Below, in pieces: positions 1 to 6,006 of a DNA stretch of 20,580 bases. The number at the start of each line of letters is the position of its first letter. The stretch's first letter is position 1. The DNA lies in the IMG/VR virus record IMGVR_UViG_3300025889_001178, positions 1-20,580 of that record; one strand, 5' to 3'. The position numbers and the translations under genes are program-made. The notes beneath the pieces were generated by a model. The model was not told the DNA's origin. It was given only the letters and a program-made list of their open reading frames with translations, and did no database searches. Source of the stretch: a virus.

Positions 1-358
1 TTACAGCTTCATCATTAAAGTAGAAGGTGGTGAACTCTTTAATCTCATGTCCAGCAAAGGCTACAACACGATGAAGGTACTTGTTGTCTGTACCTGTAGT
101 GGCATCATAAATAACAACACCACCAACACGAGTTTGACCATAGATAATTTGTCGATCAGCAGCAGCACCACGTTGAGTTACTTGATAGCCACGGTTAGCT
201 TGTCCTAAACTTGTATCAGGCTTTGGGGCAAGAGCATTAAGTGCAGCACCCATAGCTGTGGTGACTAAGAAATATGTGAGGGCTGAACTTACAGCTATTG
301 TACCTACAGCAACACCTGCAGCAGTACTTATTAATGCCACGCCAGCAGAAATAGCCAT
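1..358 (-). CDS. Phage tail-tip protein, J-like N-terminus (partial)
   Basis: The open frame starts at ATG 358-356 and stays open to the left edge, giving about 119 codons. The TTA at bases 1-3 is out of frame and is not its stop. Residues 1-40 are hydrophobic and rich in Ala, Gly, Val and Thr. They are followed by the segments RGYQVTQRGAAADRQIIYG and TRVGGVVIYDATTGTDNKYLH. These resemble the N-terminal part of host-specificity/tail-tip proteins related to lambda J in long-tailed phages (family recognition from memory). The start lies 2 bp after the stop of the GNAT gene, with an AGGTGA ribosome-binding site overlapping that gene's end. A role in receptor recognition or tip assembly is inferred. 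The C-terminal part that would confirm the call is outside the window. Confidence 0.65.
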   Translation of the reverse strand, partial: MAISAGVALISTAAGVAVGTIAVSSALTYFLVTTAMGAALNALAPKPDTSLGQANRGYQVTQRGAAADRQIIYGQTRVGGVVIYDATTGTDNKYLHRVVAFAGHEIKEFTTFYFNDEAV

Positions 359-360
359 TC

Positions 361-816
361 TTAATCACCTATATATTTAGAGTAGACACGTTCTATGAGG
401 TTAAACCCCATATATTCCATCAGACTGTCAAAAGGTTTATGAACCTTAGTGTTGATGCTTAACACAGATACACCATCTTCTTTTAGGCACTTCTCTGCAA
501 ACTTTATTAGTTTAAGACCAATCCTACCTTTACGGTGTTCTTTACTTAGATATAGTATATCATTAACTGCAAAGACATGATCTTTATAGTGTAGGTTTAT
601 TCCCACAATAACGACAAAGTAACCTATTAGTCTGTCGTCATCTCTAGCTGTAAATATCTTTAGTTTCCCAGAACTCTCTAGAGCCTCGTATGCTTCCCAA
701 TCAGGGTTTAGAGCTATCTTACCTTTATTAAGGGCTATCTCTTCCCAGTGATCTTCTAATAACTTCTGTGCATCGGGTCTAGCAGTTGTAAGGAACTCCT
801 GCTGATAAGTTATCAT
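361..816 (-). CDS. GNAT-family N-acyltransferase-like protein
   Basis: The 151-aa protein has a GNAT-like layout: beta strands around residues 51-75 (KIFTARDDDRLIGYFVVIV), then a motif-A region at about 88-104 (LYLSKEHRKGRIGLKL) resembling the acetyl-CoA loop and following helix, and a C-terminal MGFNLIERVYSKYIGD like the final GNAT strands. The usual Q/R-x-x-G-x-G/A is imperfect (HRKGRIG), so catalytic activity is not certain. Proteins of this kind occur in phage structural operons and are often annotated as acyltransferase or T7 gp13-like. Its ATG overlaps the TGA of the upstream 209-aa gene by 4 bp (ATGA), which implies translational coupling. It sits between two tail-tip genes, so it may modify or help assemble a tail component. 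It is the second GNAT-like gene in the window. Confidence 0.75.
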   Translation of the reverse strand: MITYQQEFLTTARPDAQKLLEDHWEEIALNKGKIALNPDWEAYEALESSGKLKIFTARDDDRLIGYFVVIVGINLHYKDHVFAVNDILYLSKEHRKGRIGLKLIKFAEKCLKEDGVSVLSINTKVHKPFDSLMEYMGFNLIERVYSKYIGD

Positions 817-1442
817 TCTACAGATCTACCCCATACTAATTTCTGGTCTTGTAGTGATTCAACAAAGTCAAAGCCTAAGTCTGTTGGATACTTACTTTTC
901 TGATAAGCTGAAGTATAACGTGTTGGTCTAGCCCTCTCTAAGTCTACCAAACGGTTCTCTACAGCAAGTTGGATGGTAGAAGAGTCTGGGCCTTCCTCAA
1001 TAATCATCTGATCCATATAACCAGTGAAGATCTCAGTGAAACCAGTTTCTCTTAGTTCTAGCATAATCTTAGAACCATCTTCAAATAGAATGTAAGAACC
1101 AGATTCTTGTTGTAGTGATCCCCTAGAGAACATCCCAAAGTAAATGTTACAAACACGACCTTGGTAGGGCTGAGTTAGGGCAAGGGAGATAATTTCAGAT
1201 GGTACTGCAGTAAGAGTTAAGGTAGCACCCTTAGCTGCAATCTCAGATGTCTCCTCGACATTAGAAACGCCTAATAGGTTACCAGCACCATACCAACTTA
1301 CACTATCATAGACGAGTGTGCCAAACCCTGTCCACATGCGTAATACTTCATCACCATCAAATAGTAATTCTACCGCAAAGAATGGATAAACGACATCATC
1401 ATCTAATGAATCACTTACAGCAGTGGATAGAGTTCTTGACAT
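813..1442 (-). CDS. Tail-tip/baseplate protein, gpL/DUF2163-like
   Basis: This 209-aa protein begins MSRTLSTAVSDSLDDDVVYP and contains VELLFDGDEVLRMWTGFGT, VSNVEETSEIAAKGATLTL and FTGYMDQMIIEEGPDSSTI. It ends with RARPTRYTSAYQKSKYP and a Trp-Gly-Arg-Ser terminus. The arrangement resembles phage tail proteins of the DUF2163/lambda gpL kind that sit next to J-like proteins. I recognise the type but cannot assign a precise family without a profile search. The ribosome-binding site is weak: AAGAG lies directly before the ATG, with another AGAGG further upstream. The gene lies 5 bp after the 72-aa gene and overlaps the GNAT gene by 4 bp. A role as a tail-tip structural protein is inferred from its position before the J-like gene. 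Confidence 0.6.
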   Translation of the reverse strand: MSRTLSTAVSDSLDDDVVYPFFAVELLFDGDEVLRMWTGFGTLVYDSVSWYGAGNLLGVSNVEETSEIAAKGATLTLTAVPSEIISLALTQPYQGRVCNIYFGMFSRGSLQQESGSYILFEDGSKIMLELRETGFTEIFTGYMDQMIIEEGPDSSTIQLAVENRLVDLERARPTRYTSAYQKSKYPTDLGFDFVESLQDQKLVWGRSVE

Positions 1443-1447
1443 AGCTC

Positions 1448-1666
1448 TTAAGCCTCTTCTTGTACTACTTCTAAGCTACCTTTTAGCATTTGGATAAAGG
1501 CATCCTTGCCAACTCGTAGTTGATCCAAGTTAAACTCTGCAGAGTTAATCTTCTGCTGCAAAGAATTAATATGATTAATCATGATCTTTTGCTCATTGCT
1601 AAGATCATCTTCTGTATAGTCTTTGTCGTCGATTGTAATGATTGGCTTTTTTTCTTCACCGCTCAT
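1448..1666 (-). CDS. Small acidic coiled-coil protein, unknown function
   Basis: The product is 72 aa and starts MSGEEKKPIITIDDKDYTED. I chose the ATG at 1666-1664 because a strong AAAGGAGA ribosome-binding site lies 6 nt upstream. A longer frame starting at 1771 would overlap the preceding gene by 86 bp and add a basic N-terminus that looks like shadow translation. The middle (about residues 21-55, SNEQKIMINHINSLQQKINS) is predicted to form an amphipathic helix or short coiled coil, and the protein ends VVQEEA. Small proteins of this look are common in marine phage tail regions. Function is unknown. A chaperone or accessory role for the adjoining tail-tip proteins is possible but not shown. 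Confidence 0.7.
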   Translation of the reverse strand: MSGEEKKPIITIDDKDYTEDDLSNEQKIMINHINSLQQKINSAEFNLDQLRVGKDAFIQMLKGSLEVVQEEA

Positions 1667-1685
1667 GTTGATCTCCTTTAAGGTT

Positions 1686-1982
1686 TTACCACGGGGTTCC
1701 CGCAGTTGTGGTTGGGTTTTTCTCTGCATCAATCTTTGCAGCCAATGCAGCTTCTGTTGCGTCTTTGTCAACGCTGCCGTGAACCCAAGCTAATACGTCA
1801 GCTTCGGTCAGGTTTTCGTAAGGCACAAAGCCATCCGCAGATGCGTCAGGGGTAAAGCCCACTGTGCCATAAGCAGATGCGCTGTGATCACCGTCTACTG
1901 CTGTGCAACGCCAGTGTGCGACTGTAACGCCACCGTCAGCAGTGTTGCGTTCTAGTTGTGCGATTGTCCATGTAGCTGACAT
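1686..1982 (-). CDS. Conserved small phage protein (DUF7936-like), function unknown
   Basis: This 98-aa protein reads MSATWTIAQLERNTADGGVT, then AHWRCTAVDGDHSASAYGTV and LTEADVLAWVHGSVDKDATE, and ends in PTTTAGTPW. It resembles a small-protein family often found beside tail fibre genes in marine phages, which I recall as DUF7936. It has no known enzymatic motif. The start has an AGGAGA ribosome-binding site 7 nt upstream, and its ATG overlaps the previous stop by one base (TAATG). Base composition is distinctive: sampled 60-bp rows are 52-57% G+C, against about 37% in the genes at 361-900. That suggests this gene and the 83-aa gene moved in together as a cassette. Confidence 0.75.
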   Translation of the reverse strand: MSATWTIAQLERNTADGGVTVAHWRCTAVDGDHSASAYGTVGFTPDASADGFVPYENLTEADVLAWVHGSVDKDATEAALAAKIDAEKNPTTTAGTPW

Positions 1983-2233
1983 TATACTGTCTCCTGTGCG
2001 GCTAAGTGTGCAGCATAGGCTGCTTTGAGTTCGTCGGTATGTACTGCATTGCAGATGTCTTGCACCTCTGCGCTTTCACCTGTGATGTCTGCATCTGGTG
2101 CAACGACATGACGTGAGAATGATCGGCTGATCTCTACACCGTCACGCTTGATGACCGTGGCGGTTCTCACCTGCACATGTTTATAATCACCCACGATCTC
2201 TATTTTGTCGATAATTGTTTCTTCTGTTAGCAT
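1982..2233 (-). CDS. Conserved small phage protein, function unknown
   Basis: The product is 83 aa, beginning MLTEETIIDKIEIVGDYKHV and continuing QVRTATVIKRDGVEISRSFS, with an Ala-rich helical C-terminus (ELKAAYAAHLAAQETV). It looks like a small beta-rich protein with a helical tail. I recognise it as a type that accompanies the following 98-aa gene in marine phages, but no function is known. A strong AAGGAGA ribosome-binding site precedes the ATG by 6 nt. The gene lies downstream of two tandem hairpins that follow the second tail fibre. It shares the elevated G+C of its partner gene (rows at about 52-53%). Confidence 0.72.
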   Translation of the reverse strand: MLTEETIIDKIEIVGDYKHVQVRTATVIKRDGVEISRSFSRHVVAPDADITGESAEVQDICNAVHTDELKAAYAAHLAAQETV

Positions 2234-2264
2234 GTTTATCTCCTTATGCTAAATGGACTGTCCG

Positions 2265-2309
2265 TCAAGGTTCCTACCTTGATACTCTACCCTGTGATCC
2301 AACAGGGGT
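2265..2309 (-). terminator. Two tandem hairpins after the tail fibre gene
   Basis: In the 77-bp gap between the second fibre gene and the 83-aa gene there are two perfect inverted repeats. The first met by the transcript is at 2290-2307, with a 6-bp stem (CCCTGT/ACAGGG) and a 6-nt loop. The second is at 2265-2282, with a 7-bp stem (TCAAGGT/ACCTTGA) and an AGGA loop. Neither is followed by a U-run, so they are not classical intrinsic terminators. They could attenuate transcription, serve as RNA-processing sites, or protect the 3' end of the fibre mRNA. The structures are visible in the sequence; the role is inferred. Confidence 0.5.
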
Positions 2310-2310
2310 T

Positions 2311-4209
2311 TTATGTGCTATATTTAAGATTAACGTAAAGAGTATCAGCTGTATCAACAGTCCCATTTATTTGTTGAATAAAAAAATAAAAACCAGTTCC
2401 GCTTGAAAACAGTTGAATAAAAGCAGTAGCATTAGCATTCCCCCCAAGTGAGGAATAAACATGCCCTGTTCCAATCAAACCATATACAGAGGCTATTCCA
2501 ATTTTTTCACCAGAAAAAGGCAAGCCCTCAACAACAATCCAATCGCCAGTAACCATTGTCTCAACGCCTGAATGTGTAATATCAAAAGCTGCAACCGCAT
2601 GAACAATATCGCCGATCTTTACATACTTTCCCTCAACATTAGTAAATCCTGTTATATTAGCAAGGCCAGACGCGGTGTTATAACTGGGCGTCCAAGTCCC
2701 CTCCTCATAGTCATCCAGATGATTAGCCGACCCAGTGCCGCCAAGGTAGACACCGCCAGAGAGGTAGAGGTCTTTGAAGCGCCTTGTACTATCCCCCAAA
2801 TCAATAGCAGCATCACGAGCAGCATTAGTTGATGTATTCCAAGGATCAATGCTGTCTAATTGGTCATTAAAGAATAGACCAGTGTCACCTGTTCCAGCAT
2901 ATAAACGACTACCATTAGTCCCAATACTCCCCACAGTGGTGCCGTCTTTGCGGAACTCTGCAATGTTTCCGTCTAAGTTAAGTCTGTTGAATATAGCAGA
3001 GGCCCCACTATCTCTAGAAGCCCCCACTAGACCAAAAGCATTTCTTAAAGCAACACCAGTCTCAGTGGAACTGACATAAGGAGCAGGGTCAGTAGTCCCC
3101 ACCAGCAAGTTACCGCTGCTGTCGATGCGCATGCGTTCTGTAGAGCCACCAGAAGTAAAGGCTAACGCACCTGAGCCGCCTGTGTTCATTATTGTAGAGA
3201 CACTATCCTCAACCTTAAATCGTAAGTTGCTGTTGGAACCGTTAGTTACATTGAACGCAGTTGTGCCATTGCTTATGATACCGAGGTCTAACCTGTACCC
3301 AGGCGAACTCGTCCCAATGCCTACGTTACCCGACGTATCAATAACCAAACGATCACTTGCAGCATTATCATCACGAATAGCAAAAGATGCTAAGCCGTTC
3401 CAGCGGATTCGAGATAAGTTGCCAGTGACTGACGTTAAGTATAAGTTTGCGCCTCCTGCTGTAGAGTTAATTTCTACTGATGCGGCTGTTGCCTCAATAT
3501 CTAATGTTCGAGAAGGACTACTCGTCCCGATGCCCAAACTCTCAGCACTCGCATCCCAGAAGAACTTTGGCGTGGTGCCTGTGTCATCGTAGAAGCTGAT
3601 GTCGCCGTTGTTTGCTACCTGTAAGTGTAGATCACCCTGACCCGCAGACATATTGCCAGACCTAGCTTCAAGTACAGGCCCAGAGCCTCCATTTTGTATA
3701 TAGGCAGCTACATTTGATGAGTTTCTAGCAAGTAAGTTGTAATTTGTATTCCCACTATCTGCTTGAAAGCTATCAGCCGTCACAGTGCCAGTTACGTCAA
3801 TACCTGTGCTGGTGGTGGTGAGAACATTGCTTCCTAAATGTTTTAGAAATACCGTGCCTCCAGCGCCTCCATCAATCATACTAATAAAGCCATTTCCATC
3901 GGCATCTTGTATTGTTATATCAGTACCTTTGATACGCAGGTTGCCTGTTCCAGCATCATGGATGATTGATTGTGTCCCATCATGGTAAATCTGCAGGTCA
4001 GACCCAGCACCAAAGATGGCTTTCTCACCATCAGCAAACAAAGTATCGCCGCTAGAGTTTTCAGTCTTTAGCTCAAAGCCACCAGCCGTTGCGCCATCGT
4101 GAACACGAACCCGCTTGTTCGTTGTGTCAAATGTAAGCTCGCCCTGTGCGCCAGTAAATGAGTCATTCTCAGAAGAAGTACCGCGACGAAGTTGTACCTG
4201 TGTAGCCAT
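2311..4209 (-). CDS. Tail fibre with Mtd-like N-terminus (receptor-binding candidate)
   Basis: The 632-aa product has three visible parts. Residues 1-47 (VQLRRGTSSEN, QGELTFDTTNKRVRVHDGAT) match the N-terminal fold of major tropism determinant-like fibre proteins. Residues about 60-495 form a Gly/Ser/Thr/Asp-rich beta shaft. It contains repeated units of the type ID-SGN-GIGTSSP (GIGTSSPSRTLDIEA near 226-240, VIDTSGNVGIGTSSPGYRLDL near 289-309, and a diverged RIDSSGNLLVGTTDP near 361-375). Residues about 498-632 begin with LDDYEEGTWTPSY, a common junction before the C-terminal tip in marine phage fibres. The ATG overlaps the stop of the 575-aa fibre (TAATG) and has a GGGAG site 7 nt upstream, so the two fibres should be made together. 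The tip-coding end is more A+T-rich than the shaft. Direct receptor binding is inferred. Confidence 0.85.
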   Translation of the reverse strand: MATQVQLRRGTSSENDSFTGAQGELTFDTTNKRVRVHDGATAGGFELKTENSSGDTLFADGEKAIFGAGSDLQIYHDGTQSIIHDAGTGNLRIKGTDITIQDADGNGFISMIDGGAGGTVFLKHLGSNVLTTTSTGIDVTGTVTADSFQADSGNTNYNLLARNSSNVAAYIQNGGSGPVLEARSGNMSAGQGDLHLQVANNGDISFYDDTGTTPKFFWDASAESLGIGTSSPSRTLDIEATAASVEINSTAGGANLYLTSVTGNLSRIRWNGLASFAIRDDNAASDRLVIDTSGNVGIGTSSPGYRLDLGIISNGTTAFNVTNGSNSNLRFKVEDSVSTIMNTGGSGALAFTSGGSTERMRIDSSGNLLVGTTDPAPYVSSTETGVALRNAFGLVGASRDSGASAIFNRLNLDGNIAEFRKDGTTVGSIGTNGSRLYAGTGDTGLFFNDQLDSIDPWNTSTNAARDAAIDLGDSTRRFKDLYLSGGVYLGGTGSANHLDDYEEGTWTPSYNTASGLANITGFTNVEGKYVKIGDIVHAVAAFDITHSGVETMVTGDWIVVEGLPFSGEKIGIASVYGLIGTGHVYSSLGGNANATAFIQLFSSGTGFYFFIQQINGTVDTADTLYVNLKYST

Positions 4210-5936
4210 TATAAGCTCCCATAATCAGTAGATGAGGACACCGCGTCAATTACAGCGCCATAGTCAAAGATGCCATCAATCACACCAGCATTGATGTTAG
4301 AGGCCACCAAGTTAATATTTGCTAAGTTAGCAACAACAGTATCGATGTCAGCATAGTCACCAGCAACAGCAGTAATATCACCACTAATGCCAGCAGCCGT
4401 TGTTACATCAGAACTAATTCCCGCAACAGTCGTTACATTCGCAGCTATCCCAGCAACAGTCGTTACGTTTGCACTAATACTGCCAACAGTATTAACGTCA
4501 TCAATGTTTGTTGCCACAGTATCAATCTCAGATACCGCTTCATTCAAGTCATTCGCAGCAGTCTCAATCTCAGAGATCGCTTCGTTTAAGTCATTGGCAA
4601 CAGTAATAACATCAGCAATGTTTGTTGCTACAGTATTTACCGAAGCAATATTAGCTGAAACAGTTTCTAACTCATCAGTATAACCAGCAATAGCTGTCCA
4701 ACTAGAAGCAACACTAGACACATCCGAGATGTTAGTTGCTACCGTATTAATGTTTGATAGGTTGGAAACAGCAGTGTTAATATTCGAAATGCTGCCAGCA
4801 ACAGAGTTTACATTGCTAATTGCAGTTGCCACCGCGCCAATGTCAGCAGCGTCTTGCGCTACAGAGGTTACATTAGCAGAGATCCCTGAGACAGTTGCAA
4901 TGTCAGAAGAAATATTAGCCACCGTAGAAAGATAAGCCGTATCACCAGCAACCGTAGTAACATCTGCACTAATACCAGCAACCGTTGTGACATTGGTAGA
5001 AATATTAGCTACGTCATTTACATCATCGATGTTGCTGCTAACTGTAGTAATGTCGGCTGCATTGCTATTAACAGTGCTGATTGCAGCAGTAATGCCAGCA
5101 ACAGTCGTAATGTTAGAAGAGATTCCAGCAACAGTATTGATATTGCTAATGTCACCAGCAACAGTGCTAATGTTAGAGCTAGCAAGAGCAACAGTATCTA
5201 CATTGCTGATTGATCCAGCAACAAGCTCAACTTGATCGATGCTGTCTGCAACATCATTAATATCAGTAATAGAATCAGCAACATCACGAACATCACTAAT
5301 ATTAGAATTTAAACTAAGAATAGTAGAAATGTTATTAGCAACAGTTGCAACACTAGATATGTTTAATCCAACAGCATTAATGTTGCCAGCAGCAGTCGCA
5401 ACAGTGCTTAAATCAGAAGAAACACCAGCAACAGTTGTAATGTCATCAGCAATAGAAGCAATGCTTGTTAGTTCATCCCCGCTCGGGCCAACCTCCAAGG
5501 CACCAGTTGAGGAGTTAAACTGGATTGTTTTACCAAGTCGGTCAGCCGTTGCTGGGAGATCAAGAGAAACCGCAACTTCATAATCATTCAAAGAAATAGA
5601 GCGTGACACTCGATCATCAAGGTCAGCAATCTGAGCAACGATTGTGTCTAGTTGGTTGTTAATTGATGCAGCGTTATAAGTTGCCGTAAGGTCAGTTGTG
5701 CGCTCTAGTGGCACATCACGAGTCATAGCAATTTTATCGCCAGCCGTTGCACCAGTTACCAAAGTCATCGTTGACCCAGAGATCGTGTAATGAGTGGTAA
5801 TCGTTTTTAACGTACCGTTTTGATAAACGTTGATGTCACCATCATCAAAATAATCAAACGGAATTGTAAATGCAGTTTGGCCAGATGTAGCCGTGTAATT
5901 TATCCGTGGATTGTTGTCAGATACATCGATTGTCAT
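4209..5936 (-). CDS. Tail fibre, T7 gp17-like N-terminus with decapeptide repeat shaft
   Basis: The 575-aa product begins with a T7 gp17-like fibre-attachment domain (about residues 1-150: RINYTATSGQTAFTIPFDYF, then GDKIAMTRDVPLERTTDL and LDDRVSRSISLND). In T7 this domain joins the fibre to the tail nozzle. From about residue 159 to 553 the protein is almost entirely ten-residue repeats of the form V-A-x-x-I-S-x-[V/I]-x-T. It ends DYGSL with no separate receptor-binding head. It therefore looks like an adaptor and long shaft onto which the next, translationally coupled fibre could be mounted. The start at 5936 has a GAGGTG ribosome-binding site 5 nt upstream. A 70-bp gap with a terminator-like hairpin and an intergenic motif separates it from the ejection protein gene. 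Confidence 0.88.
   Translation of the reverse strand: MTIDVSDNNPRINYTATSGQTAFTIPFDYFDDGDINVYQNGTLKTITTHYTISGSTMTLVTGATAGDKIAMTRDVPLERTTDLTATYNAASINNQLDTIVAQIADLDDRVSRSISLNDYEVAVSLDLPATADRLGKTIQFNSSTGALEVGPSGDELTSIASIADDITTVAGVSSDLSTVATAAGNINAVGLNISSVATVANNISTILSLNSNISDVRDVADSITDINDVADSIDQVELVAGSISNVDTVALASSNISTVAGDISNINTVAGISSNITTVAGITAAISTVNSNAADITTVSSNIDDVNDVANISTNVTTVAGISADVTTVAGDTAYLSTVANISSDIATVSGISANVTSVAQDAADIGAVATAISNVNSVAGSISNINTAVSNLSNINTVATNISDVSSVASSWTAIAGYTDELETVSANIASVNTVATNIADVITVANDLNEAISEIETAANDLNEAVSEIDTVATNIDDVNTVGSISANVTTVAGIAANVTTVAGISSDVTTAAGISGDITAVAGDYADIDTVVANLANINLVASNINAGVIDGIFDYGAVIDAVSSSTDYGSL
4278..5462 (-). repeat. Tandem decapeptide-coding repeats in the fibre shaft
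   Basis: About 36 consecutive 30-bp units encode the pattern V-A-x-x-I-S-x-[V/I]-x-T, for example VAGISADVTT, VAGSISNINT and VATNISDVSS. The register is broken only near the unit VASSWTAIAG, which is followed by a 7-residue extension, and by two 14-residue units (VANDLNEAISEIET and AANDLNEAVSEIDT). The coding is diverged at synonymous sites, so this is an old protein repeat rather than a fresh DNA expansion. The periodic small and hydrophobic positions suit a regular trimeric fibre or beta-solenoid. That structural reading is inference. Confidence 0.85.
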
Positions 5937-5944
5937 GTGTCACC

Positions 5945-5977
5945 TCTTTGCGCAAACATCTCATGCTTAGGCAAAGA
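5945..5977 (-). promoter_or_regulatory. Inverted repeat bordering the fibre ribosome-binding site
   Basis: TCTTTGC (5977-5971) and GCAAAGA (5951-5945) form a 7-bp inverted repeat with a 19-nt loop, read on the minus strand. The second arm runs into the GAGGTG ribosome-binding site of the 575-aa fibre gene. A ten-base palindrome TTTGCGCAAA (5947-5956) lies within the same stretch. If folded in mRNA, the stem could limit ribosome access and tune fibre translation. The palindrome could instead be a DNA-binding site. No independent support is available. Confidence 0.3.
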
Positions 5978-5997
5978 AAAACAACGCACAAAGCGTC
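5973..5997 (-). terminator. Weak intrinsic terminator after the ejection protein gene
   Basis: On the minus strand a short stem ACGC-TTTGT-GCGT (with one extra G-U pair) is followed at once by GTTTTTCTTTG. This is the layout of a weak rho-independent terminator. It lies about 10 bp after the stop of the 1163-aa ejection protein and before the fibre gene. The stem is only 4-5 bp, so partial read-through is expected. Part of the same sequence is also shared with the gap at 20301-20361, so it may have another function. Confidence 0.4.
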
Positions 5998-6006
5998 TAG
6001 GACAAA

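Noticed and set aside
1-3. TTA at the left edge as a stop for the leftmost gene
   Set aside because: Reading from ATG 358-356, the last full codon is 4-2, so the TTA at 1-3 is out of frame and the gene continues past the edge.
1667-1771. Upstream start at 1771 for the 72-aa gene
   Set aside because: The extra 35 residues are the shadow of the 98-aa gene; a strong AAAGGAGA site marks ATG 1666.
2311-4209. Diversity-generating retroelement target in the Mtd-like fibre
   Set aside because: No reverse transcriptase gene, template repeat or matching variable repeat is visible in the window. The Mtd-like N-terminus alone is common in ordinary fibres.
4278-5462. The fibre repeats as a CRISPR-like or satellite array
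   Set aside because: Units are contiguous coding repeats of 30 bp, diverged in sequence, with no spacers and a continuous reading frame.
3125-5583. Plus-strand open frames of 80-155 codons across the two fibre genes
   Set aside because: They are antisense shadows of repetitive fibre coding sequence, with low-complexity products and no ribosome-binding sites in a uniformly minus-strand operon.
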